Source of the DNA: Halpernia frigidisoli
GTDB lineage: Bacteria > Bacteroidota > Bacteroidia > Flavobacteriales > Weeksellaceae
Assembly: GCF_900113805.1 (NCBI RefSeq)
Contig: NZ_FOQT01000004.1
Span: forward strand, 186,001 to 250,000
Length of the DNA stretch: 64,000 nt
Reading direction: 5' to 3'
The notes under the pieces are model-generated. The model was not told the origin of the DNA. It ran no database searches and saw nothing but the letters and a program-made list of their open reading frames with translations. Position 1 is the first letter of the stretch, and each line of letters starts with the position of its first letter. Of this stretch, positions 33,469-42,379 are shown in pieces. The translations under genes were made by a program, and so were the position numbers.

Positions 33469-34755
33469 ATGAAAAAATTCATTTTATGCCTTGCAATATC
33501 AGCGATTTCAGTTGCTCATGCGCAATTCACGGTATCGCTCACTTCTTCTGATTTGAAAAATGGTGACGAAGCTTATCTTTATACATTAAATGGTTCTAAA
33601 GATGTACTTTCTTCAAAAGCTGTTAAAAATTCAAGTGGATGGATGTTTAAAGTTCCTGCTTCTTACATGGGAATGATGCGCGTTTACATTCCACAGGGAA
33701 ATAACTCAATCAATTTAATATCAGAAAATAAAGATGTGAACGTTGGTTTTAAAATGAAAGCTAACAAAATCTCGGACATCGAATACAAAGACGATTCTAA
33801 TAGAATAATGAATGAAGTACAGGATGTTTTAAGAAAAAAAGAAGTGATTTTACCAGCATTGTATCAAATGAATGAATATTACACAACTGGTTCTCCTTTT
33901 AAAACTGCGATGAATCAGGAAATTGAAAGACTTTCTCAAAACATGTCTTATGATGCGGCAAGTCATCCATTCATATCCTATTACAATTCCAACTACAAAA
34001 GATTTTTGGTTCAGGATGCAACTTCAAAGGCAAATACTGAAGACGATGTTGTCAATTTTATTTCCGGATCCAGTGAAATGCTTGAGTCTTCTTCTCTGCT
34101 AAAACCTATTCTTATTTCATATTTAAACAATGCTCCAAAAGCGACAGTTTCAGGTTCTATTGATAAATTACTAAGTAACCTTAATATCGAGACAGCGCGC
34201 GGACAGACCGTTTTGTCAGAATTTATAGAAATTTTTGACACGTATGAGATGGAGGATCTGAAGAAAAAATATCTTGCAGAAGCAACAAGTTTGAAATGTA
34301 CAATTAATGATCGATTGGCAGGAACAATCTCAACCAATAAAAACGTAGAAATGGGTGCAACATTTCAAAATTATACTTTTACAAATGCTTTCAATACTAC
34401 TGCAAAATCTATATACGATGTAAAAGCAGATAAAAAAGTTATTTTATTTTGGGCATCAACCTGTTCGCATTGTGAAGAAGAAATTCCTAAAATAATTGAA
34501 AAATATGCACAGCTTAAAGCGCAAAATATTCAGGTTATTGGATTATCTACAGACGCCGACAAGGAAAAATATGAGAACCGTATTAAAGATCTACCCTGGA
34601 TCAATGATGCAGAAATTCGTGGCTGGAACAGTTCTTACGCCGAAAAATATAATGTACACGCCACACCGACCTACTTTGTATTGGATAAAAATAATAAAAT
34701 CATCGCGAAACCTGAACATGTGGGCGATTTAATTAAATTTTTAAATCTAAAATAA
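33469..34755 (+). CDS. Exported thioredoxin-domain protein (TlpA-like)
   Basis: This 428-residue protein has a signal peptide (1-19, ending AHAQ), an N-terminal region of about 280 residues with a DUF4369-like beta start and helical middle, and a C-terminal thioredoxin fold. The active site is WASTCSHCEEEIP, with Cys332 and Cys335 (CSHC), followed by a VHATPTYFVLDKNNKI cis-Pro segment. Such periplasmic proteins reduce disulfides, for example in cytochrome c maturation or oxidative-stress defence. The CSHC pair differs from the common CGPC, which suggests a different redox potential. The mRNA appears leaderless. Confidence 0.88.
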   Translation: MKKFILCLAISAISVAHAQFTVSLTSSDLKNGDEAYLYTLNGSKDVLSSKAVKNSSGWMFKVPASYMGMMRVYIPQGNNSINLISENKDVNVGFKMKANKISDIEYKDDSNRIMNEVQDVLRKKEVILPALYQMNEYYTTGSPFKTAMNQEIERLSQNMSYDAASHPFISYYNSNYKRFLVQDATSKANTEDDVVNFISGSSEMLESSSLLKPILISYLNNAPKATVSGSIDKLLSNLNIETARGQTVLSEFIEIFDTYEMEDLKKKYLAEATSLKCTINDRLAGTISTNKNVEMGATFQNYTFTNAFNTTAKSIYDVKADKKVILFWASTCSHCEEEIPKIIEKYAQLKAQNIQVIGLSTDADKEKYENRIKDLPWINDAEIRGWNSSYAEKYNVHATPTYFVLDKNNKIIAKPEHVGDLIKFLNLK

Positions 34756-34782
34756 ACTGTTTTATAAGTCGCAATTATTTTT

Positions 34783-34790
34783 TATATTTG
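34783..34790 (+). promoter_or_regulatory. -7 promoter box for tRNA-Met
   Basis: TATATTTG lies 16 nt upstream of the tRNA. A TTTT at 34760-34763, 19 nt further up, is one base off the -33 consensus. Confidence 0.65.
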
Positions 34791-34806
34791 CACCACCTTA
34801 AAACAA

Positions 34807-34880
34807 GGCGAGGTAGCTCAGTCGGTTAGAGCGCAGGATTCATAACCCTGAGGTCACGGGTTCAATTCCCGTCTTCGCTA
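34807..34880 (+). tRNA. tRNA-Met (CAT)
   Basis: The acceptor GGCGAGG pairs with CTTCGCT, with A as discriminator. The anticodon loop TTCATAA gives CAT, and the T arm is CGGG-TTCAATT-CCCG. The features fit an elongator tRNA-Met; a lysidine-modified tRNA-Ile2 cannot be excluded by eye. CCA is not encoded. A terminator follows at 34914-34949. Confidence 0.9.
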
Positions 34881-35176
34881 CAACGCATTTTGTATTCATT
34901 TTGCATTTTACTAAAAAGAACAGAAATTAAATTTCTGTTCTTTTTTTTGTTTCAATCAATTTTTTTTGGAGTATCCGGATGCGAATTTTTAATAACACTT
35001 TACTGTAAAATCGACGTTGAATTTAAGCGGATTACTTCCTATTTATTTTTTATTTGTATATTAGCCGACTATTTTAAAAAATATTTTAGTTTTAAAACTA
35101 TTATAAATTTTTATCTATTTAAGAAAATGACCGCTCTAATTTTACATAAATTAAAAAATTTTTAACAATCGATTTA
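34881..35176 (+). other. Intergenic region between tRNA-Met and susC
   Basis: After the tRNA terminator there is about 225 bp of very AT-rich DNA with no convincing gene, repeat or full promoter. A frame at 34890-35165 is uneven in composition and overlaps the terminator, so it is not credited. Confidence 0.6.
34914..34949 (+). terminator. Intrinsic terminator after tRNA-Met
   Basis: AAAAGAACAGAAATT pairs with ATTTCTGTTCTTTT, followed by further Ts. Confidence 0.88.
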
Positions 35177-38100
35177 ATGACAAAAAATCAATTAATTATT
35201 CCAATCCTTTTTTTCATCTCTTCCGTTCCAGTTTTAGGACAACAAAAAATTACCGCTGATAGCACATCTACTTCAAATATTGATGAAGTGATTATTACTT
35301 CGTTGGGTTTAAAAGGAGAACGTGATAAATTTGCGTCTTCTGCAAGTACTGTAAAAGGTTCTGGCATTGCGCAATCTGGCGAAACCAGTGTTCTGACGGG
35401 TTTAAGCGCGAAAGCTTCAGGTGTTTTAATCACAAGAAATGGTGGTGATCCCGGTGCCGGCGCTTATATTCAGATTAGAGGTCAGAATACAATTGGCGGA
35501 AATGCGCAACCACTTTTTATTATTGATGGAATGCCTGTCAGTAACTCAAGTTCAAAAATCGGCGCATCACTGGCAAATGGCATTGTGCAGCAATCAAGAA
35601 TTAATGATATTAATCCTGAAGATATTGAGCGCGTTGAGGTTTTAAAAGGTGCTTCAGCTGCAGCACTTTGGGGTTCAAGAGCTGCGAACGGCGTAATTAT
35701 TATCACCACAAAAAATGGAAAAAATAGCAATGGAAAAATTAATATTTCCTTAAAATCAACAGTTTCCTTCGATGTTGTAAATAAAATGCATCCTTTGCAG
35801 ACCCGTTATGGACAAGGTTCTGACGGACTTTATCAGCAGGGAAACCGTTTAAGTTTCGGAGATTTAATATCTGACAGGCCAGGCGGTGTTGATAACTTTA
35901 TCACGAATCCAAATACTCCAGGTTATATGGGTTTTGTAACTTTTCCTGATGGAACGGTGAGATACGCGATCGCACCAGGAACTGCTGCAAACAAAAACGG
36001 GGGTAAAAATTCCAGGGACACTTTCAACCATGGAAAAGATGCTTTCCAAACCGGTCATTTTATCGAAAATAATCTTACTTTAAATGGTGGAAACGAAAAT
36101 TCTAATTTTTTATTAAGTTTTTCTAATTTAAATCAGGAAGGCGTTATAAAATCTTTCAGTGATTATGACAGACAGACAATCAGATTAAATGTTGGTCAAA
36201 AATTTAACCAGTATATAAAAGCAAGCGCTAATGTAAACTATATCAAAAGCGCTTCATCCAGAGTTCAGGAAGGCGATAATGTTGACGGACTTTTACTCAG
36301 CAGTCTTCGTACGCCTGGTGATTTTGATAATTCCCTTTTTGAAGGAACTTACACCAATGCTGCTGGTTCAATTTTCCCAAAAGCGCATGTTTCTTACAGA
36401 AATCCTTTAGGAATTGACAGAAATACAACCTACGCCAATCCTTTTTGGAATATTGAAAATAATAAAAATACCAGCAATATTGACCGGATATTAGGAACTG
36501 TTCAGCTTGACATCACGCCATTGAAATGGCTAAGTTTAACCGGAAGAGCTGGCGTTGATAATTTTACCGATAAAAGAGTCGAAAGATTTGCCTCAAATTC
36601 TGCTAATTTCACAGATGGTTATTTATCGATCACTTCTATTCAGGAAAAGCAATTTAATACAGATCTTTTTGCTTTAGCTAAAAAAGAGATCAATGAAAAT
36701 TTTAAAGGTTCATTTTTAGCAGGATTTAATTATAACAGCCGAAGAAGTGAATCCGTTTTTAATGCGATCACGAAATTGATCATTCCAAACGCACCTGATA
36801 TTTTAGACAATGCTTTGAACACAAATTTACGCGCAAACAACAGCAGTTCACTTATCAGAACTTATGCTTTCTATGGGCAGCTTGATTTTGAAGCTTACAA
36901 TCAGGTTTTCATAACATTAACGGGTAGAAATGAAAGTGCGTCCACGTTTGGTAGTAAAACCAGCCGAAATTTTTTCTTCCCTTCTGCAGCGGTTGCCTGG
37001 CAATTTTCTGACCTTAATTTATTTAATGAAAAAAAGACTTTTAGCTTTGGAAAATTACGTTTTACCTGGGGTCAGGTTGGTATTCAGCCGCAGCCTTATC
37101 AAAATTTAACTTTGCTCAATTCTGCCAATTATGGCGATCCTTTTACGAATGGATTATCCGGGGTAAGTAGTTTATATAATGGAGGTTACGTAAGAAATAC
37201 CACTCAGGGGAATGACTTTTTAAAACCTGAAATTAAAACTGAATATGAATTAGGTGTAGATCTAAGGTTTTTCAGAAATAGGGTGTGTTTTTCAGCAACT
37301 GCTTATTCAAACCGTACAAAAGATGTTATTCTGGGTTTAAGTGTTCCCGCGGAAACAGGTTTTACAATTAAAAATACCAATGCGGCCGTTTTAAAAAATA
37401 GAGGTTTAGAACTTGATCTAAGCGGTGATGTTTTAAGAATTGGCAATTTTAAATGGAATTTATCCACCAATTTTTCCACAAATAAAAATACGGTGGTATC
37501 ACTTTCCGGCGTGAAAGCTTATGTTTTGCCTGACAGTTTTATACAAAATGCGTCATTAATTCCGGGACAACCGTTTGGGGTTTTTCTTTCCACAGATTTT
37601 TTAAAGGATTCTTTAGGCAATTATATTCTTGATGCAAACGGATTTCCACAACCGGGAACCGGAACAGAAGTTATCGGTGATCCAAACCCAGACTGGCGCG
37701 CAGGTATAGGTAGCACATTTTCTTATAAAGATTTTAGTTTGTATGTTCTTTTTGACCGTGTTCAGGGTAATGATGTTTTTAACGGAACAAGAGGTTCTCT
37801 TTATGCTTTTGGAACACACGGCGATCAGGGAAATACTATTATTGTCCCAACTGGCGGACTTCGCGACGTTAATGGTAATTTGTTGGCTGCCGGAAGTACT
37901 TATCAGGGAGAGATCAGAGATTTTGGCGCAGGTCCGGTTGCATTAAATCAGGCTTGGTATCGCGGTCGCGGAACGGCTTCTACAACGGCTTCTTATAAAC
38001 AATTTGTTGAAGATGGAAGCGCTTCAAGATTACGTGAGATGACTTTAACATACAGTTTAAGAACAGAAAAATTAAAGAAAAAATTAAAATTATCAAGTAT

Positions 38101-38260
38101 TGATTTTAGTCTCACAGGCAGAAATTTATTCCTTTGGACAAAATACAGCGGCATTGATCCGGAATCAAATGTATCAGGTTCAGGACTTGCGCGCGGTCAG
38201 GATTGGTTTACAAACCCAAATACCAGATCTTATCTTGCTTCTATTCTTATTAATTACTAG
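35177..38260 (+). CDS. SusC/RagA-like TonB-dependent transporter without the usual N-terminal domain
   Basis: This 1027-residue outer-membrane protein has a signal peptide (1-21). It goes almost directly into a TonB-box-like DEVIITSLG and the plug domain (GAYIQIRGQNTIGG, QPLFIIDGMPV, EDIERVEVLKGASAAALWGSRAANGVIIITTKNG). A 22-strand barrel follows, ending RSYLASILINY. Most SusC proteins carry a carboxypeptidase-regulatory-like domain before the plug; it is missing here, so signal peptide to plug is only about 35 residues. It imports a ligand captured by the SusD partner encoded 9 nt downstream. The substrate is unknown. Confidence 0.94.
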   Translation: MTKNQLIIPILFFISSVPVLGQQKITADSTSTSNIDEVIITSLGLKGERDKFASSASTVKGSGIAQSGETSVLTGLSAKASGVLITRNGGDPGAGAYIQIRGQNTIGGNAQPLFIIDGMPVSNSSSKIGASLANGIVQQSRINDINPEDIERVEVLKGASAAALWGSRAANGVIIITTKNGKNSNGKINISLKSTVSFDVVNKMHPLQTRYGQGSDGLYQQGNRLSFGDLISDRPGGVDNFITNPNTPGYMGFVTFPDGTVRYAIAPGTAANKNGGKNSRDTFNHGKDAFQTGHFIENNLTLNGGNENSNFLLSFSNLNQEGVIKSFSDYDRQTIRLNVGQKFNQYIKASANVNYIKSASSRVQEGDNVDGLLLSSLRTPGDFDNSLFEGTYTNAAGSIFPKAHVSYRNPLGIDRNTTYANPFWNIENNKNTSNIDRILGTVQLDITPLKWLSLTGRAGVDNFTDKRVERFASNSANFTDGYLSITSIQEKQFNTDLFALAKKEINENFKGSFLAGFNYNSRRSESVFNAITKLIIPNAPDILDNALNTNLRANNSSSLIRTYAFYGQLDFEAYNQVFITLTGRNESASTFGSKTSRNFFFPSAAVAWQFSDLNLFNEKKTFSFGKLRFTWGQVGIQPQPYQNLTLLNSANYGDPFTNGLSGVSSLYNGGYVRNTTQGNDFLKPEIKTEYELGVDLRFFRNRVCFSATAYSNRTKDVILGLSVPAETGFTIKNTNAAVLKNRGLELDLSGDVLRIGNFKWNLSTNFSTNKNTVVSLSGVKAYVLPDSFIQNASLIPGQPFGVFLSTDFLKDSLGNYILDANGFPQPGTGTEVIGDPNPDWRAGIGSTFSYKDFSLYVLFDRVQGNDVFNGTRGSLYAFGTHGDQGNTIIVPTGGLRDVNGNLLAAGSTYQGEIRDFGAGPVALNQAWYRGRGTASTTASYKQFVEDGSASRLREMTLTYSLRTEKLKKKLKLSSIDFSLTGRNLFLWTKYSGIDPESNVSGSGLARGQDWFTNPNTRSYLASILINY

Positions 38261-38269
38261 AAAATCACC

Positions 38270-39700
38270 ATGAAAAATATATTTAAATTAAAATTAATTC
38301 CTTTTTTATTGATTGGTTTTATTTTTACAAGTTGCAGTCATCTTTTTGAAGATGATGCGATAACAAGTAATCCAAATTCAGTGACGGACGTAGATGTCAG
38401 AACTCTATTATCCGGAACACTTTTAGGAATTTCTATTCTTCACGAAGATACAGATGTTCGGATCGCCTCGATGTGGTCGCGCGAAGTGAATGGTTTGGCG
38501 AGAGCGCATCTTGGATTCAGTCAGTATATCGTGGCTTCAACTAATTTTAGTTGGACAACATTATATCCGGTTGGCGGACAGGCAAGATTAATACAGGAAA
38601 AAGCAGATCAAATCGGTGATAAGCGGCTTAAAGGTGTTGGTGAAGTTATAGAAGCTTTAGTGATTACAAAAGCGACTTCTTTATATGGCGATGTTCCTTA
38701 CAGTCAGGCTTTTAATGCTGAAAAATTTCCAAATCCTGTCTTTGATGCGCAGCTTGACGTTTACAAAAAACTGCAAACGACTTTAGATGATGCTATTTTA
38801 AATTTATCAGCTACTACTGGATTGTCTTTCGTTACCCAGGATTTTATCTATAAAGGCGATGTTTCAAAATGGAAAAAAGCAGCTTATACTTTAAAAGCAA
38901 GGCTGTATTTGCACACTGCCAATTACCAACTTGCTGCAGACGCCGCAAAACTGGGGATTTCTGATACATCCGGCGATGCTTTGGTGCCGCATGGTAAAAG
39001 CCAGAATGTAGATACCAATTTAAATTACGATTTTTTTAAGGTAAAATTTACCGGCGATGTTGGCTTTAATGGCGCTTATTTACCGATTTTAATGAATTCC
39101 AGAATAAATTCTGCCAATACAAAAACCAATGAAACGGCTTTATTTAAATTTTTTGCGACACCAAATTTGACGGGTTCAGTTACTTTAGATCCAAATACTT
39201 TAGACGGCGCCTTTACAAATGACGCACCGCATCCAATTTTGACATATTATGAAAATCAATTGACTTTAGCGGAAGCTCAGGCAAGATTAGGAACGCAAAA
39301 TGAAGCGATAGCAGCGTTAAACACAGTAAGAGTTGGATTAAATTCCGGATATATGAATGGAAAAATATTTTCAAATGTTGGTCGACAGTACGATGCCTAC
39401 ACTTCGGCAGATTTTTTACAGGCCGGTTTAGCAAATCCGAACAATTTTTCTTCGCCTCAAATGTCTTTACTTTATGAAATTATCAGCCAGCGCTACATTG
39501 TTTTTTTAATGCAATATGAATCCTTTAATGACTACCGAAGATTAGCAAGTGCTTTGCCGATTGTTCAATTACCAATACCTTTATCGGTAGGAAGCCAAAA
39601 ACCACAACGGTTTATTTACCCGGAAACGGAAATTAATACTAACCCAAACACACCGAGTCCAGCACCGAATCAGTTTACGAAAACTACGGTTTTTAAGTAG
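38270..39700 (+). CDS. SusD/RagB-like nutrient-binding lipoprotein
   Basis: This 476-residue lipoprotein (lipobox FIFTSC, Cys near residue 22) has the SusD helical fold. It shows ALVITKATSLYGDVPYSQAF near residue 130, AAYTLKARLYLHT around residue 205, and the C-terminal part ends YPETEINTNPN. It is of the SusD-like group II type. It caps the SusC barrel and binds substrate at the cell surface. It starts 9 nt after the SusC stop and ends 11 nt before the MFS gene, forming a three-gene operon. Confidence 0.92.
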   Translation: MKNIFKLKLIPFLLIGFIFTSCSHLFEDDAITSNPNSVTDVDVRTLLSGTLLGISILHEDTDVRIASMWSREVNGLARAHLGFSQYIVASTNFSWTTLYPVGGQARLIQEKADQIGDKRLKGVGEVIEALVITKATSLYGDVPYSQAFNAEKFPNPVFDAQLDVYKKLQTTLDDAILNLSATTGLSFVTQDFIYKGDVSKWKKAAYTLKARLYLHTANYQLAADAAKLGISDTSGDALVPHGKSQNVDTNLNYDFFKVKFTGDVGFNGAYLPILMNSRINSANTKTNETALFKFFATPNLTGSVTLDPNTLDGAFTNDAPHPILTYYENQLTLAEAQARLGTQNEAIAALNTVRVGLNSGYMNGKIFSNVGRQYDAYTSADFLQAGLANPNNFSSPQMSLLYEIISQRYIVFLMQYESFNDYRRLASALPIVQLPIPLSVGSQKPQRFIYPETEINTNPNTPSPAPNQFTKTTVFK

Positions 39701-39711
39701 AATACTATTAA

Positions 39712-41046
39712 ATGAATATGCAGATACCAGCCTTATCCCAAAGCAAATTTTTAAGATATTTTAATTTTATTGCTTTATATTTTGTTGAAGGACTGCCTCA
39801 GGGTATGCTTTTTATTGGTATTCCGGCGTGGTTGGCAATTCAGGGAAAAAGTGTTTCAGAAATTGGCGGTTTTGCAGTTGCTTGTTCGCTTCCCTGGACT
39901 TTTAAATTTATAGTAGCGCCTTTAATGGACAGATATACTTATCTTCCAATGGGTAGAAAGCGGCCTTGGGTTTTGCTAAGTCATATTGGTTTGATCGCAG
40001 CATTGATAGGAATTGCCAACGTTCATGATCCTTTAAATAATTTAAAAACACTTTACGTTGCAGCTTTTATTTTATCATCCTGTGGCGCTATTCAGGATGC
40101 AGCGGGAGATGCCATGGCGGTAGATGTAATTCCCGACGATCAGCAGGCAAGAGCAAATGGTTATATGCAGGGTTCAAGAATGCTGGGAAGTTCTTTAGCG
40201 TTAGTTTTAGGAACATGGTTTTTAAACAATTATAGTTTTAAAGCGGCAATGCTTTCCATTTGCGTTTTGGTTTGTGTAATAACTTTAGTTCCGCTTTTAC
40301 TTCGGGAAAAAGAAGGTGAGAAGATTTTGCCATTTTTACCTGGAAAGGCTTCACCTGTTTCTGTACAGATGCAAATGTCAAACTGGTCCATGATCTTAAA
40401 AGCACTTTTTGAAGTTTTTAGGCTAAAAAATTCCATTTTGGTGGTTATCTTACTTTTTATAACACAAGGTGCTTATGATTATTTTGAACATCTTTTGCCC
40501 ATTTTTACGATAAAAAACACAGGTTTTACAAACACAGATTACAGTCACATTTTTGCAACTGCTGATATTATTGGCGGTATTGGCGGTATTTTACTTGGCG
40601 GATTATTGATTGAAAAATTTGGTAAAAAAAGGATGATAAATATCTATTTTTTTATCATAATGGGTTTGGCGATGATCTTAGTTTTAGTACAATCGGTTTG
40701 GACGAAAACCTATTTCATGGATGGTTTTATTATCACGTACAGATTATTTAATGCTTTTGCTAAAATTGGAGTTTTCGCGATTGCCATGCAGTGTTGTTCC
40801 AGAAATGTGTCTGCAAGCCAGTTTACACTTTATATGACTTTCGGTGCTACCGGTTCTATTGCAGGTTCAGCTTTGCTCGCACCAATAAAAAATAATTTTA
40901 ACTGGGACATTTCTTTCCTCTTTTTTGTGGGTTTCATGACTTTGGCCTGGCTGGTTTTAACATTATTAAATATTGATAAGCAAATAGAAAAGATTAATGA
41001 ACTTGAGCAAAAACATACAGACAGCGAGCTTTTAAAAGCAGGCTAG
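39712..41046 (+). CDS. MFS transporter, AmpG/SLC33-like
   Basis: This 444-residue protein has about 12 transmembrane helices. IALYFVEGLPQGMLFIGIPAW near the start and the loop APLMDRYTYLPMGRKRPW resemble the AmpG-type branch that carries muropeptides or acyl-CoA-like anions. GAIQDAAGDAMAVDVIP is also typical. With SusC and SusD 11 nt upstream it would carry the imported compound across the inner membrane. A terminator lies 65 nt downstream. Confidence 0.88.
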   Translation: MNMQIPALSQSKFLRYFNFIALYFVEGLPQGMLFIGIPAWLAIQGKSVSEIGGFAVACSLPWTFKFIVAPLMDRYTYLPMGRKRPWVLLSHIGLIAALIGIANVHDPLNNLKTLYVAAFILSSCGAIQDAAGDAMAVDVIPDDQQARANGYMQGSRMLGSSLALVLGTWFLNNYSFKAAMLSICVLVCVITLVPLLLREKEGEKILPFLPGKASPVSVQMQMSNWSMILKALFEVFRLKNSILVVILLFITQGAYDYFEHLLPIFTIKNTGFTNTDYSHIFATADIIGGIGGILLGGLLIEKFGKKRMINIYFFIIMGLAMILVLVQSVWTKTYFMDGFIITYRLFNAFAKIGVFAIAMQCCSRNVSASQFTLYMTFGATGSIAGSALLAPIKNNFNWDISFLFFVGFMTLAWLVLTLLNIDKQIEKINELEQKHTDSELLKAG

Positions 41047-41368
41047 GTTTTTTTAAATTTTTCAAAAAATCTAAATATATTTTATAATCTTTACGACAAA
41101 GATTCATAAAATTAATAACTCCGAAAATTTTCGGAGTTATTAATTTATAATATTGTGATCGTCAATTTATGAATGGTCACATAAATTCTTATCTATATAC
41201 TTACAAATTCTCATTTTACTTTTTCAATGTTACTTAATATGAGATTTAAAAAAATGAGGATATTAAATTTCTATAATTCTCATTTAAAGTTAAAATATAC
41301 ATATCGAGATAATTTTTTCTTTCCTGCATAATGTTTGATTGCTTTAAAATGAATATTAAAAAATTTAT
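41047..41368 (+). other. Intergenic region with one terminator
   Basis: This 322-bp gap holds the hairpin at 41111-41144. The remaining 220 bp is AT-rich with no ORF, clear promoter or dispersed repeat. Confidence 0.6.
41111..41150 (+). terminator. Intrinsic terminator after the MFS gene
   Basis: A perfect 17-bp inverted repeat (ATTAATAACTCCGAAAA and its complement, no loop) is followed by TTATAA. It ends the SusC/SusD/MFS operon. Confidence 0.85.
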
Positions 41369-42373
41369 ATGAAAAACAAAATATTAACAGACAAACATCA
41401 ATTGGGTTTAGGCGGTGTAGCCATCGGAACAGCTTTTGAAAAACTAGAAGATGAAAAAGCGCAATCAATTTTGCAGGAAGCCTGGGATTTAGGCGTAAGA
41501 TATTACGATACTTCGCCTTGGTATGGTTTAACTAAAAGTGAAACGCGTTTTGGTGAATTTTTAAAAAGCCAAAAAAGAGAAGATTTTATTTTTTCTACTA
41601 AGGTGGGACGTTTATTTACAGAAGTTCCAAAAGATGAGGTGCCACGAACAATGTGGAAAGCACCTTTCAATTATGATTTCAAACACATTTATACCGGGGA
41701 TGCAGTCAAAAGATCCATCGAAGAAAGTTTGAAAAGAACTGGTCTTGATTATATTGACATCATTTATGTTCACGATCTTTCGGAAGATCAGGTTGGTGAT
41801 AGATATCCTTATTTTCTGGAACAAGCCAAAAAAGGGGCGTTCAAAGTTTTATCCGAACTGAGAAGTGAAGGCGTGATTAAAGGCTGGGGAATGGGCGTAA
41901 ATAAGATTGAACCTATTCTCGACTGTATCGAAGCGGCTGATCCAAATATTTGTCTTTCTGCGACACAATATTCTATTTTAGAACATGAAGACGCAGTAGA
42001 CAGATTACTTCCGGCAGCCAAAAAAGCAGGCGTGCAACTGGTTTCCGGGGCAGGTTTTAATTCCGGTTTTATGGCGGGTAGAGAACGTTTCAATTACAAA
42101 GATGTAATCCCAAAAGGAATGCACGAGAAAAGAGACCGTATTTCTGAAATTTGCAAAAAATATAATATCTCAATTTTGGACGCGGCACTTCATTTTGTTT
42201 TAGCGGCGGATGAATTTGCCTCCATTATTCCCGGTGCCAGTAAACCCTCGCAGGTAAAAGGGAACGTTGATTCTCTAAATAAACAGATCCCTAATGAATT
42301 TTGGAAAGAATTAAAAAGCGAAGGTTTGATCTACGAAAAAGCACAAACGCCTTCCAAAAATTTAAAAAATTAG
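41369..42373 (+). CDS. Aldo/keto reductase (aldose 1-dehydrogenase-like)
   Basis: This 334-residue TIM-barrel oxidoreductase has the AKR tetrad Asp47, Tyr52 (YDTSPWYG), Lys78 (STKVGR) and His135 (YVHDLSE), plus the NADP(H)-binding C-terminal ASIIPGASKPSQVKGNV. Similarity to the branch with D-threo-aldose 1-dehydrogenase and pyridoxal 4-dehydrogenase suggests oxidation of a sugar or aldehyde to a lactone. It starts after the terminator of the SusC/SusD/MFS operon. It ends 6 nt before the beta-propeller lipoprotein gene, so the two form an operon. Confidence 0.9.
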   Translation: MKNKILTDKHQLGLGGVAIGTAFEKLEDEKAQSILQEAWDLGVRYYDTSPWYGLTKSETRFGEFLKSQKREDFIFSTKVGRLFTEVPKDEVPRTMWKAPFNYDFKHIYTGDAVKRSIEESLKRTGLDYIDIIYVHDLSEDQVGDRYPYFLEQAKKGAFKVLSELRSEGVIKGWGMGVNKIEPILDCIEAADPNICLSATQYSILEHEDAVDRLLPAAKKAGVQLVSGAGFNSGFMAGRERFNYKDVIPKGMHEKRDRISEICKKYNISILDAALHFVLAADEFASIIPGASKPSQVKGNVDSLNKQIPNEFWKELKSEGLIYEKAQTPSKNLKN

Positions 42374-42379
42374 ATACAA

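Noticed and set aside
34890-35165. Possible 91-residue gene upstream of susC
   Set aside because: It overlaps the tRNA-Met terminator, has a composition of AT-rich spacer DNA and resembles no protein.
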